Origin: Bacteroidales bacterium
GTDB taxonomy: Bacteria; Bacteroidota; Bacteroidia; Bacteroidales; Bacteroidaceae
Direction: 5' to 3'
Length of the DNA: 64,000 nt
NCBI GenBank assembly: GCA_015060905.1
Contig: SUXQ01000011.1
Location: 1-64,000 of the forward strand
A program made the translations under genes and the position numbers. Shown in pieces: positions 26,336 through 35,086 of the stretch. A model generated the notes under the pieces. It worked only from the letters and a program-made list of their open reading frames with translations, searched no databases and was not told the origin of the DNA. Every line of letters starts with the position of its first letter. The stretch's first letter is position 1.

Positions 26336-28672
26336 TTATTTTTTATTAATATCCTTAATCATCTTCTCAAAAATATTAAGGTCGCGTGGGTCGGCATTAA
26401 CGTCGAGCAGTGAGCCTTCGGGGGATATTAGTCTGTAAGAGGGGTACGATGCTACACGCAGATAATTTTCAACGGCCGCCTGTTGCTCCGAAGGCAGGTT
26501 GTAGTGTACAATATTTTCGCCCACAACATTATACTCTTTTATTACATTCTTCCACGACTCGTCGCTCGAACGGTTGGCAAGATAGAGAAATTGCATATTG
26601 TAGGGTGCCATTCTTTCGAAAAGCTCTTTGCTTTTGGCAAGGGCAACCTTGCAGGGGCCGCACCACGTGCCCCACACGTCTACCAAAATATATTTTCCAC
26701 GATAAGGCTCGGTAAGCTTTTTGAGGATTTTTTCGCCGTCGCTTATGTTTTTTACATCGTCGGCAGACTTTATGGAGCTATTGTTGTTTGATGCGCCTGT
26801 GAGGGCAAGATATTTATTCTGAATATCTGTGACTGTGCTTAATGCAACGGGCAGTTGAATATTCTTTTCGGCCCACTCCATTATTTGCGCATTAACAGGG
26901 GTGCGCAAATTATCTATATAATTCCAGATTCTGCCTGCCATATAAATATCTTTCAGCGTCTGAGTAGTGGGCACGCTGCCTATTACGCGAACCGAATGGT
27001 TGCATACTCCCTCAACTACCATAATTTCGGTGTTTCGTACCCAAATATCGGAAAGAATCCGGCCATATTCGTTGTTAAATTTTTCTACAACCTTTTCGGA
27101 CTCTTTCTCGGAGAGGTTGGGAAGAAGTTCTTTTATGCGGTCAAGCTCTTCGTCGTATCTGTTCACAATGTCAAGCTCCTTTTCGCTGAGGGTTATTTTT
27201 CCTTCGCTAAAGGCTCTTTTTATTGTCGTTACAATGTTGTTTCTCTCGCCCTCCATGTGGTTCTCTTTGTAATCTATATAGTCTCTCAGGAAAGTTACAT
27301 AATTGTTGTAGAGGGTGTACGGTGTCTGCGCAACCATATTGTTCCAAAGGGTATCGACGTAAGCAATATATTCATCGGGGAAAGTTCTTCCGGCAACATA
27401 GAATTGTGCTTGCATAAGCGATTCTCCTGCTCCTGTAAGGTAGTATCCTTTAATATAATTAATGTAACGTTGCGACAAATTAGGGTGCGCAGCTATTGTT
27501 GAGTCCAATTCTGCCAGACAACTATTATGGCTCTCTTTTACCTTACGCAGAAAGTCCATCGCTTGCTCGGCTGTTGCATTCTTATGTTCCATACGTTCGT
27601 TCGTCCATTGGCACGGGTAGGCAGCAAGTTCATTCTGCAAGCGTGCATCGCTGCCCATGAAAAGACGCTGACCGTTGGTAAAGTCGTACATAAAGAAGTA
27701 TGTCTCGCCCGGCTCGAACATTGTACTAACATTGCATCTGCGCCAGTCGATAAATGCTTGCGAAGAGTTTATCAACGGCATTTTCAGCGTGAAGCGTCCC
27801 AAACTGTCTATCGGCGCAGAATATACCTCCTCGTCGAAGCCACGTGTGATAATATTTTCTTTATATATGCTAAACTCTTTGCCTTTTGCCCATTCTTTGT
27901 CGGGCATATTTCTGAGCCATCCTACAATAGTGACACTGTCGCCCATTTGGTAGTTGTTGTCTTTTATGGCTGCTCTTTCGTCCTTTACAGGGTAGTCGGG
28001 CAATGCTCGCGAGGTAATTGCTGTGCATTTAACTGCCGAAGCTCCGTTCACAGAAATTTTTCGTGTGCCCCGACGCTCTTTGCCCACCTTAACGGTTATC
28101 TTTTCGTTGCCGCGCTGCGCAGTGAATGTGTATTTGTCGTTGCGCTCTTCTGTGGAAATAATGTCCCACACGGCACAATCGTAAACTATGTGCTTGTCGG
28201 TAAATGCTATAAACCATTCTCCGGTTTTTGTGTTGCGCCAATAGGTGCGGAGCTTGCCTGTAAGGTCAATGCCGTATATTTTCCAATCATCATCGTTCGC
28301 GCCCTCGATAAGGTCAAACTGCTTGCAATCTTTGGGCAACGGCTCGTAAAACAGCGTGAAGCACGAGTCGCCATCTGCGGGCATGAAAAGCTCTTTGTCC
28401 GGTTCAATGCCTTCGCTGCCGATTAATTTGTACTCTTTATCTTGCGCTACAAGATGAACACTCGAGGAGAATTTTATCCAATAGTGTGGTCTATGGATTC
28501 CGCGCACATTAAGCACTGTGGCAGTGTCGGTCAATTCTACCTTCTCAATTTTAAAGACGGTTGTGTTTGCCGCCTCAATCAGCGGAAATTCTACTACTTT
28601 GTTGCCATTTGTATTTGTGCAAGCGGCAAGCAGCAGCGTCACTACTATTGAAAAAAGAATTTTCTGTTTCAT
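26336..28672 (-). CDS. TlpA/thioredoxin-domain lipoprotein (intact paralogue)
   Basis: 778 residues. Lipobox LLLAAC (Cys18). Residues 30-230 match the N-terminal region of the frameshifted paralogue at 20952-23251 (HYWIKFSSSVHLVAQDKEYK, EGIEPDKELFMPADGD). A DUF4369-like beta region follows (SIYKENIITRGFDEEVYSAP), then a long helical part, and finally a TlpA-type thioredoxin domain with WCGPC at 670-674 and cis-Pro in VASYPSYRLI. Such proteins are periplasmic or surface redox proteins anchored by lipid; the partner is unknown. It lies 31 bases after the small lipoprotein gene and 9 bases before the MG2 gene. Confidence 0.85.
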   Translation of the reverse strand: MKQKILFSIVVTLLLAACTNTNGNKVVEFPLIEAANTTVFKIEKVELTDTATVLNVRGIHRPHYWIKFSSSVHLVAQDKEYKLIGSEGIEPDKELFMPADGDSCFTLFYEPLPKDCKQFDLIEGANDDDWKIYGIDLTGKLRTYWRNTKTGEWFIAFTDKHIVYDCAVWDIISTEERNDKYTFTAQRGNEKITVKVGKERRGTRKISVNGASAVKCTAITSRALPDYPVKDERAAIKDNNYQMGDSVTIVGWLRNMPDKEWAKGKEFSIYKENIITRGFDEEVYSAPIDSLGRFTLKMPLINSSQAFIDWRRCNVSTMFEPGETYFFMYDFTNGQRLFMGSDARLQNELAAYPCQWTNERMEHKNATAEQAMDFLRKVKESHNSCLAELDSTIAAHPNLSQRYINYIKGYYLTGAGESLMQAQFYVAGRTFPDEYIAYVDTLWNNMVAQTPYTLYNNYVTFLRDYIDYKENHMEGERNNIVTTIKRAFSEGKITLSEKELDIVNRYDEELDRIKELLPNLSEKESEKVVEKFNNEYGRILSDIWVRNTEIMVVEGVCNHSVRVIGSVPTTQTLKDIYMAGRIWNYIDNLRTPVNAQIMEWAEKNIQLPVALSTVTDIQNKYLALTGASNNNSSIKSADDVKNISDGEKILKKLTEPYRGKYILVDVWGTWCGPCKVALAKSKELFERMAPYNMQFLYLANRSSDESWKNVIKEYNVVGENIVHYNLPSEQQAAVENYLRVASYPSYRLISPEGSLLDVNADPRDLNIFEKMIKDINKK

Positions 28673-28703
28673 TTTTGTTATAATGTTTACAATATTATAT
28701 ATA

Positions 28704-29402
28704 TCACTTAAATTCCACGCCTATGATAAAGTAGTGCGGAGAGTGTGAAAATATTTCACTTTTCATATCCGATGAAAATTCCTTTTCACCGCAGAAACGA
28801 TAGATGTTTGCATCTTTGTCCCACCATGCAGAGCCGTACATTAGTAGCGGAATAAATTTATCCTTTTCAAAAGTTCCTATCTTGAACGGACGCAATGAAT
28901 ATTTCAACAGCGAGCGTTTTTTGTCGAAAGCTCTTTTTTTCAATTGTTGATTTGTGCTACCCATAATCTCGCTACCCGAGATTTCAAAATAAAGTTTCTG
29001 TTCACAAACATCTGCAGCAGGGGCAAGGCCAATTTTCATTTTTGTTGCAAGGCGGTATATTCCATTTGCTTCGTCATCGGCATCGCCAATCTTTATTATT
29101 TCCTCTCTATCCTTTTCGTCAAAGTCGCTAATCTTGTAAATTGTTAAAAACTGAGCATTGTTGTCATTTTCAACCTCGGCACCATTGAGAAACTCACGCA
29201 CACTGAAAATAACGCTCGACACACTGTCTTTAAGCGATGAAATATCGTAGCTCGAAACATTGTAACCGGCAGCATTGAACAGCGACAGATAATCGTCGAA
29301 TGTTGCGTTCACATTTTTTATTTCCGGTACATTTTTAATTTTTTGTGTACTACTGCATGCAACCACTAGAAGCACAGACAGTATATAAAATACTTTTCTC
29401 AT
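28704..29402 (-). CDS. Small lipoprotein of unknown family, first gene of the TlpA/MG2 operon
   Basis: 232 residues, lipobox LLVVAC (Cys16). No family recognised. The sequence is soluble and mixed alpha/beta after the anchor, with no repeats. It heads the four-gene unit and is divergent from the membrane-bound winged-helix regulator, so it may be part of the sensed envelope function. Known: only that Bacteroidota often pair such regulators with divergent lipoprotein genes. Confidence is for being a real gene. Confidence 0.75.
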   Translation of the reverse strand: MRKVFYILSVLLVVACSSTQKIKNVPEIKNVNATFDDYLSLFNAAGYNVSSYDISSLKDSVSSVIFSVREFLNGAEVENDNNAQFLTIYKISDFDEKDREEIIKIGDADDEANGIYRLATKMKIGLAPAADVCEQKLYFEISGSEIMGSTNQQLKKRAFDKKRSLLKYSLRPFKIGTFEKDKFIPLLMYGSAWWDKDANIYRFCGEKEFSSDMKSEIFSHSPHYFIIGVEFK

Positions 29403-29475
29403 ATTGTTGTGTTTTATATAGTTTGTTTTATATAAAATTTGTCGTTATTAATTCCATGTTTACCGGTTACGTTGT

Positions 29476-29503
29476 CAAAAGTAGTCCAAAAAATATTAAA
29501 CAA
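29476..29503 (-). promoter_or_regulatory. Promoter of the lipoprotein/TlpA/MG2 operon
   Basis: Minus strand: TTG (29501-29503), 17-base spacer, TACTTTTG (29476-29483). Leader of about 65 bases to the first ATG. Spacing is slightly short of consensus. Confidence 0.6.
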
Positions 29504-29534
29504 AAAGATTCCTATGCGTTATTTTGTCTGTCGT

Positions 29535-29565
29535 ATCTGTCATTTTACAGTAAAATATGACAGAT
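29535..29565. promoter_or_regulatory. Inverted repeat upstream of the divergent operon promoter
   Basis: ATCTGTCAT (29535-29543) and ATGACAGAT (29557-29565) are perfect inverse copies, with TTTAC/GTAAA pairing further inside. Located roughly 30-60 bases upstream of the minus-strand -33 element, where an activator would bind. Flanking sequence (29516-29580) continues the symmetry imperfectly. Confidence 0.55.
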
Positions 29566-29611
29566 TGCACGAAATACGGGTGTAATGCACTGATATACAG
29601 CTATTTAATTA

Positions 29612-29619
29612 CCCCCCCC
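29612..29619. repeat. Homopolymer tract C8 in the divergent intergenic region
   Basis: Eight consecutive C in an otherwise AT-rich spacer, 35 bases upstream of the -33 of the regulator promoter. The longest C/G homopolymer noticed in the window. Confidence 0.8.
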
Positions 29620-29653
29620 AATTATTAAAAATAGTTAAAGAGAGTGTTCTGTT

Positions 29654-29684
29654 TTGTGCATTTTAGCAACATACAGTATCTTTG
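29654..29684 (+). promoter_or_regulatory. Promoter of the membrane-bound regulator
   Basis: TTG (29654-29656), 20-base spacer, TATCTTTG (29677-29684). A second -7-like TATCTTTG lies at 29762-29769 without a good -33. The predicted leader is about 150 bases and contains the two palindromes at 29684-29739. Confidence 0.68.
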
Positions 29685-29739
29685 AGGTAAACCTCGAACA
29701 TATACTGCACTCGCTTTGAAAAATATTGAAGTAAACTTC
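29684..29739. promoter_or_regulatory. Two related palindromes, possible operator pair
   Basis: GAGGTAAACCTC (29684-29695) and GAAGTAAACTTC (29728-29739) share the pattern GARGTAAACYTC, are each perfectly self-complementary outside the TAAA centre, and have centres 44 bases apart (about four helical turns). The first abuts the -7 element of the regulator promoter, suggesting autoregulation. Confidence 0.55.
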
Positions 29740-29841
29740 ATATTTCTCACTCGTTTGTTGCTATCTTTGCAAACAGCAGCATTTACGAACATAGACAATG
29801 TAAGTCTAAAAAAGGTTGCAAAAAATAACATTATTGTAATA

Positions 29842-30917
29842 ATGAAAAAACAGACATTATATTACATCTTACTATTTGTGGTAATTTATTCGTTGGGGAG
29901 TATCGTAGAATATAACAACAGCAAAAAAGATATTGAGAATAACATAAACGAACTATTCAAAATATCCAGCCAGTCGTTCAATGATTCTATAACAAACATC
30001 AAGGACATATTCTTACATTATACTTTCGATTCGAAACATCTCGAGAAAAGAAAGGATATGATTTGTGTTTCCGAGGAGGGTGAATTAAGAATCTCGCGCG
30101 ACCTTATAAATATTGAAAATCCGCAGGAATATAAAAAAAGCAGTTGCAATCAATAATGTTAAATGATAGTGCGGAGGATTACGACCTTTATGTTGCCGAC
30201 TCAATTTGGAACAATCAACTGCGAGCAAGCGGGTACGACGTTGAGGCTATTCTGTTGCTATCTGCAAGAAAACTTAAAGATATGTTCCCCAGACGCGACT
30301 CATTGGACCTGAGCAAGAAAGTGCCTTTTATGTCTGTGCATCATCTGGGTGGAAAAGAGTATTTTGTTACCGACTCCGTAGGGCTTGGAATATGCAACCA
30401 GGGGTGCATTGTCAGTCATGTGCATATACCCATGCTTACTGTTATTAAAAATGTAAAATGGTGGGGAACAGCGCTGTGGATGGCCATAAGTGCTATTTTG
30501 CTGCTTTTCTCAATTTCGGCCTTCAGCAAATACAGCAAGGAGAGAAAGAACAATATGCACTATCAAGAAATTGCTGATTCTATAACCCCCGAGGATGACA
30601 AATATAATATTCACATTGAACATCTTGTGTATAATACCAACGATGGTACATTGTACGATACAATAAACAACCAACAGCTTAAACTGCCACGCACACAGGC
30701 ACAAATGATGAAAATGCTTGTAACAAGCACCGATTATTGTGTGTCAAAGAACGAAATTTGTCAGGCAATATGGTCGCTCGATGAAAATGCAGCTACAAGA
30801 AGCTACAACAGCCTATGCAAAAGATTGCGCGACTCGCTGGAGTCTTTCGATGGTGTTGAGCTTGTGACGATTAAAGATACTGCGATTCAGTTGGTTGTTT
30901 CTTCTTCTGCCGAGTAG
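29842..30917 (+). pseudogene. Membrane-anchored winged-helix (OmpR-type) regulator, frameshifted at an A7 run
   Basis: Composite protein of ~358 residues: N-terminal membrane helix (TLYYILLFVVIYSLGSIV), ~190-residue periplasmic sensor, second membrane helix (WWGTALWMAISAILLLFSIS), and a C-terminal OmpR/PhoB-type winged helix (LKLPRTQAQMMKML ... SKNEICQAIWSLDENAATRS). This is a familiar Bacteroidales layout of one-component membrane regulators. The frame breaks at AAAAAAA (30133-30139): the first frame ends at 30156 with CNQ-stop and the second continues in phase with homologues. Adding one A gives EYKKKQLQSIMLNDSAEDY without a break. A start at 29842 is preferred because the membrane helix follows directly. 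Mutation, sequencing error, transcriptional slippage or ribosomal -1 shifting are all open. Confidence 0.82.
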
Positions 30918-30952
30918 TGTGAGGGGGAAGGGTTGTAATTAATATTATCTTT

Positions 30953-31648
30953 TCAAATGCTTTTACCGGCGCAGGCGAGTGTAAAGATACTGATTCTTGC
31001 ATCGGGCGCGGCGTGCAGTATTGCTCGGCCGCAACTTGTGAGGGTGGCTCCGGTTGTGAGTACATCGTCTACAAGTAGTATGTGTTTGCCATTAAGGGCT
31101 TCGGCATTGGTTGTGCTGAAGATGTTTTCTACGTTCTTCCAACGTTCTTCGCGATGTTTGTGTGTCTGCGTTTCGTTGGCTATGTGACGAATGACACTGC
31201 TGTTGTCAATGGGTATGCCTGTGATCTTTGATATTCCTTGCGCAATGTAGTCGCATTGATTGTAGCCACGTTGTTCTTTTTTCTTTTTTGAGAGGGGGAG
31301 TGGGATTATTATGTCTATGCCCGTAAAAAAGTCTTGTTTTATTAGTTCGCTTGTGGCTGTTGTTGCCATGCGTTCGCCAATTTCGGGGCGGTCGCTGTAT
31401 TTTGCGCGGTGTATGAGGTTGTTGTAGGGCGATTCCTTGGTGTAGTGTATGTAGGATGCTACGCGCTCGACGGGCAGTATTCCGTAAAATAGTTTTTCTA
31501 TGGGGTTGCCGATGGTGTATGCGGGGATGCGTGGCAGGTCCATAAGGCAGTTTATGCAGATGTCTCGCTCGCCGGAGCTTAGGGATTTTCCGCAGACGGC
31601 GCAGCTTCGCGGAAAGATTATGTCCAATAGGTCAGAAATCCACTTCAT
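30953..31648 (-). CDS. comF: ComF family phosphoribosyltransferase-like protein
   Basis: 231 residues: N-terminal zinc finger (SCAVCGKSL ... CINCLMDLP) and a PRTase-type domain with HILLVDDVLTTGATLTSCGR. ComF proteins are linked to DNA uptake and recombination. Last gene of the ten-gene minus-strand run; its start overlaps recX by 17 bases, so translation may be coupled. Confidence 0.92.
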   Translation of the reverse strand: MKWISDLLDIIFPRSCAVCGKSLSSGERDICINCLMDLPRIPAYTIGNPIEKLFYGILPVERVASYIHYTKESPYNNLIHRAKYSDRPEIGERMATTATSELIKQDFFTGIDIIIPLPLSKKKKEQRGYNQCDYIAQGISKITGIPIDNSSVIRHIANETQTHKHREERWKNVENIFSTTNAEALNGKHILLVDDVLTTGATLTSCGRAILHAAPDARISIFTLACAGKSI

Positions 31649-32117
31649 TGGGGTAGTAGTTTAACTGTTTCATTATTAACGATGGCTCGAATCCTCGGCC
31701 GGCGGCGAAGCGCAGGATTTTTTCTCGTTTTTTGTATTCTTCGACGTTGCCTGTTTCTCTTGATTTATTTTTTATGAGGGTGAGCAGTGTGTTTGTGTAT
31801 TCTTCGTCGTCGATATTTTCGAGGGCTTCGGCGATTAAGTTTCTCGGCAGTTTTTTCTCGCGCAGCTTTGCTTGTATCTTTATGCGTCCCCAATGGTTGA
31901 AACGCAGTTTGTCGTTTACGAATGCCCGGCAGTAGCGTTTTTCGTCGATGAATTTTTCGTCGATGAGTCTGTCGATTATTGTTTGTTGCGAACTGTGGCT
32001 TACTCCCCATGCGTCGAGCTTGCTTTTTACTTCGCTTATGCATCTTTCGCACAGCGTGCAGTAGGCGGCTGCTTTGTTCAGTGCTTCGGGGTCGCTTAGT
32101 TTTTTCATCTGTTGCAT
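31632..32117 (-). CDS. recX: RecX family regulatory protein
   Basis: 161 residues of helical RecX repeats (CTLCERCISEVKSKLDAWGV, then DEKRYCRAFVNDKLRFNHWG and IKIQAKLREKKL). RecX binds RecA filaments and limits strand exchange. The first codon could be 32117 or the ATG three codons later (MKKLSDPEALNK). No recA is nearby. Four bases after prmC. Confidence 0.9.
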   Translation of the reverse strand: MQQMKKLSDPEALNKAAAYCTLCERCISEVKSKLDAWGVSHSSQQTIIDRLIDEKFIDEKRYCRAFVNDKLRFNHWGRIKIQAKLREKKLPRNLIAEALENIDDEEYTNTLLTLIKNKSRETGNVEEYKKREKILRFAAGRGFEPSLIMKQLNYYPNEVDF

Positions 32118-32121
32118 ATTT

Positions 32122-32955
32122 TTATAGGGTGGCTCTTATCATGCGGTCGTTGCCGGCAAAGTCTTTGCGCAGCTCAATGTTGGTGTATCCATATTCGGCG
32201 AGCATGGTGATTGTTTCCTTGCCATGCTCTCTGTTTATTTCAAAATAGAGCTTTCCGCCTTTTTTTAGCATTTGTTGTCCTTTGCGGGCAATTTCGCGGT
32301 AGAAGAGCAGGGGGGCGCTGTCGGGGACGAAGAGTGCGACGCCGGGCTCCCAATCGAGGACGTTGCGTTGCATGTTTCTCTTTTCAACCTCTTTTATATA
32401 TGGGGGGTTGCTGACGATTGTGTCGTATTTAGCCTCTTCGTTTGCGGTGAATATATTTTGCTCGACGAATGTGACGCTTGTGCCGTTGAGTGTGTTGTTG
32501 CTCTTTGCTGTTTCTATTGCCCGGGGGGAAATGTCCCATGCTGTAATTTGGGCGTTGGGGAGCATCTTTGCGAGTGATATTGCGATGCAGCCGCTGCCGG
32601 TGCCAATGTCGAGTATCTTTGTTTCTTTGTTGCTATTTTCTTCGACTATCCATTTTATAAGTTCGCTTGTCTCGGGGCGGGGGATTAGTACCGAGGGGTT
32701 TACGTTGAACGTAAGGTCGCAGAATTCTGTCTGCCCGAGAATGTATTGTATGGGCTCGGCTTTTTTCAGTCGCTCGATGGCGTTGTTTAATTTTTCTTGC
32801 CGGGTGGGGTCGAGCGTTATTTCGTCTTTAAGATAAAAGGCTGTGCTACTGATTTTTAATAGGTCCATTGCTATGATGCGTATGAGGGCCTCTCTCTCGC
32901 CTTGTGGGTAGAGGGGGCTTAGTTCGTCGCGCATTTGTTTGATGAGCCGCTTCAT
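32122..32955 (-). CDS. prmC: Peptide chain release factor N5-glutamine methyltransferase
   Basis: SAM-dependent methylation of the GGQ glutamine in release factors. 277 residues: helical N-domain (1-75), Rossmann domain with ILDIGTGSGCIAISLAK and the catalytic NPPYIKE motif. Normal length for HemK/PrmC. Part of the valS-comF run, 15 bases behind the HAD gene. Confidence 0.95.
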   Translation of the reverse strand: MKRLIKQMRDELSPLYPQGEREALIRIIAMDLLKISSTAFYLKDEITLDPTRQEKLNNAIERLKKAEPIQYILGQTEFCDLTFNVNPSVLIPRPETSELIKWIVEENSNKETKILDIGTGSGCIAISLAKMLPNAQITAWDISPRAIETAKSNNTLNGTSVTFVEQNIFTANEEAKYDTIVSNPPYIKEVEKRNMQRNVLDWEPGVALFVPDSAPLLFYREIARKGQQMLKKGGKLYFEINREHGKETITMLAEYGYTNIELRKDFAGNDRMIRATL

Positions 32956-32970
32956 CTTTTTTGTAGGGCT

Positions 32971-33711
32971 TTATTTTTCAGTAATTGCCTGATAGAGATT
33001 CTCCCATTCGTCGGCGAGGGTGGGCATTGTGGGGAAGATGAGCGATGCTCCTGCGTCGGAGAGTACTTTCTCGTCAAGCGGGCCGGTGTTTACGGCTATG
33101 GTGAAAAGTCCGGCGGCGACGCCTGCTTGCACGCCTAAGGGGGCATTTTCCACGACTATTACTTCGTGGGGCTTAAAGCCTCCTTTTTCGAGGGCGAGAA
33201 GATAGGGGTCTGGGAAAGGTTTTCCGCGTTTGACGTTGAAACTTGTTATTATGTGCTCGGGGGCAAATAGTCCTTTGTAGTTTACCTCGATGCGTCGGAG
33301 CAGGGTGGGGGTGCCCGAGCCTGTTACTATCATGGGGGTGAGTCCGCAGGCTTTTACTTTGTTTACAAGTTCAATGGCTCCTTGCATGGGGAGTGTCTCG
33401 GGGTATGTGGCGAAAAGGTCGCATTTTGCCTTGCATATTCTATCAATTTCATCCTTTGTGGGCACTGTGCCACGTTGGGCGAGGCTGGCGGTTGTGATTG
33501 TGTCGCTTCCTGTGCGTCCTTCGTTCAGGTAGACTTCCAGAGGGGAAAATTCGTAACCCTCTTCTTGCATTACTTGTGACCATGCGCGAGCATGATGAGG
33601 CATGGAGTCGAATAGCACTCCATCCATGTCAAATAATACAGCACGCAACTGCAAGGCCTCGAGGCCTTGCAGTTGCAGGTAGCTGTTTATCGCTTTTTTA
33701 TAATTGTTCAT
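32971..33711 (-). CDS. HAD hydrolase, beta-phosphoglucomutase-like
   Basis: 246 residues. HAD motif I is VLFDMDGVLFDS with nucleophile Asp28 and acid/base Asp30; cap domain follows; motif II in MIVTGSGTP; motif III Lys in KRGKPFPDPYLLA; motif IV in VIVVENAPLGVQAG. Resembles sugar-phosphate phosphatases or beta-phosphoglucomutases. The ~22-residue N-terminal extension contains LQLQGLEALQL, encoded by a perfect 32-base palindrome. Six bases from the pgi stop. Confidence 0.88.
   Translation of the reverse strand: MNNYKKAINSYLQLQGLEALQLRAVLFDMDGVLFDSMPHHARAWSQVMQEEGYEFSPLEVYLNEGRTGSDTITTASLAQRGTVPTKDEIDRICKAKCDLFATYPETLPMQGAIELVNKVKACGLTPMIVTGSGTPTLLRRIEVNYKGLFAPEHIITSFNVKRGKPFPDPYLLALEKGGFKPHEVIVVENAPLGVQAGVAAGLFTIAVNTGPLDEKVLSDAGASLIFPTMPTLADEWENLYQAITEK
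33645..33676. repeat. Perfect 32-base palindrome inside the HAD coding sequence
   Basis: Two 16-base arms (33645-33660 and 33661-33676) with no spacer, centred on CTCGAG, covering codons 12-23 of the HAD gene. Could form a strong hairpin in the mRNA shortly after the start codon. Confidence 0.9.
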
Positions 33712-33717
33712 GGAAAA

Positions 33718-35061
33718 TTATAATCTTGCGCGGATGGCTTTGCTCTCTTCCTCGTAGCCGGGCTTGTCGAGCAATGCGAACATGTTTTTCTTGTATGCCT
33801 CAACACCGGGCTGGTTGAAGGGGTTTACACCAAGAACGTAGCCGCTGATGCCGCATCCAATTTCGAAGAAGTAGATGAGCTGTCCCAGATAGTACTCGTT
33901 GAGTTTGGGGATAGAGATGCGCATGTTGGGCACGCCACCGTCTACGTGTGCAAGCTGTGTGCCAAGCTCGGCCATCTTGTTTACTTCGTCTACGTGTTTG
34001 CCGGCGAGGAAGTTAAGGCCGTCGAGGTTCTCCTCGTCTGAGGGTACTGTGAGTGAGCTGTTGGGCTCTTCGATTGAGAGTACTGTCTCGAAGATGGTGC
34101 GCTCGCCCTCCTGAATCCACTGACCCATTGAGTGAAGGTCGGTTGTAAAGTCTACCGATGCGGGGAAGATACCTTTGTTCTCTTTACCCTCTGACTCGCC
34201 GTAGAGCTGTTTCCACCACTCTGATGTAAAGTGGAGCTTAGGCTGGTAGTTTACAAGAATCTCTATCTTCTTGCCTGCCTCGTAGAGGGCGTTGCGGGTA
34301 GCTGCGTACATTGCTGCGATATTCTCCTCGAAAGGTACTGTGGGGGCTGTTGCTTTTTCCATGTCCTGAGCACCACCAACGAGTGCCTCAATGTCGAAGC
34401 CTGCTACGGCGATGGGCAAAAGACCTACGGGGGTAAGCACCGAGAAACGACCGCCTACATTGTCGGGAATGATGAAGCTCTTGTATCCCTCTTTGTCGGC
34501 TGTTACGCGTGCAGCACCTTTCACTGCGTCGGTGATTGCTACAATAACTTTGCTTGCCATCTCTTTGCCACGCTGGTCTTCGCACTGTTTCTTCAACAGA
34601 CGGAAGGCGAGGGCTGTCTCGGTTGTTGTTCCCGATTTTGAGATGTTGATTACACCGAATTTCTTATCTTTCAGGAATTCTGTAAGTTCGCTCAAGTAAT
34701 CCTCGCTGATGTTGTGTCCGGCAAAGATTACTGTGGGGTTTTTCTTGTCGCCGATGAGTGCTGCAAAGTTGTTGCTGAGTGCCTCGATGATGGCGCGTGC
34801 GCCCAGATAGCTACCGCCGATGCCTGCAACTACTACAATTTCGCAGTTCTCGCGCAGCACCTGTGCTGTTGCTTTAATATCTTCTATATGTTCTTTGGTT
34901 ATTGAGGTGGGAAGGTGCAACCATCCGAGAAAGTCGTTACCGGGAGCTGTGCCCTCTTCCAAGGCTTTCTGTGCTGCGGCAACTTTACCTGCGTAACCGA
35001 GAATAGTCTCTTTTGATACGAAACTTGTTACTTTGTCAATGTTTAATGCAATATTTTTCAT
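33718..35061 (-). CDS. pgi: Glucose-6-phosphate isomerase
   Basis: Glycolytic interconversion of glucose-6-P and fructose-6-P. 447 residues, the shorter Bacillus/Thermotoga-like form. Signature stretches: [40 protein letters not shown], and [15 protein letters not shown], with a C-terminal [20 protein letters not shown]. Sits 25 bases behind gpsA in the long run. Confidence 0.97.
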   Translation of the reverse strand: MKNIALNIDKVTSFVSKETILGYAGKVAAAQKALEEGTAPGNDFLGWLHLPTSITKEHIEDIKATAQVLRENCEIVVVAGIGGSYLGARAIIEALSNNFAALIGDKKNPTVIFAGHNISEDYLSELTEFLKDKKFGVINISKSGTTTETALAFRLLKKQCEDQRGKEMASKVIVAITDAVKGAARVTADKEGYKSFIIPDNVGGRFSVLTPVGLLPIAVAGFDIEALVGGAQDMEKATAPTVPFEENIAAMYAATRNALYEAGKKIEILVNYQPKLHFTSEWWKQLYGESEGKENKGIFPASVDFTTDLHSMGQWIQEGERTIFETVLSIEEPNSSLTVPSDEENLDGLNFLAGKHVDEVNKMAELGTQLAHVDGGVPNMRISIPKLNEYYLGQLIYFFEIGCGISGYVLGVNPFNQPGVEAYKKNMFALLDKPGYEEESKAIRARL

Positions 35062-35086
35062 CTTATTTAAAAATATAGGTTGTTAT

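Noticed and set aside
27527-28426. 299-codon plus-strand frame inside the intact TlpA-like gene
   Set aside because: Cys/Val-rich shadow typical of the complement of this codon usage; the minus strand has a signal peptide, paralogue and WCGPC motif.
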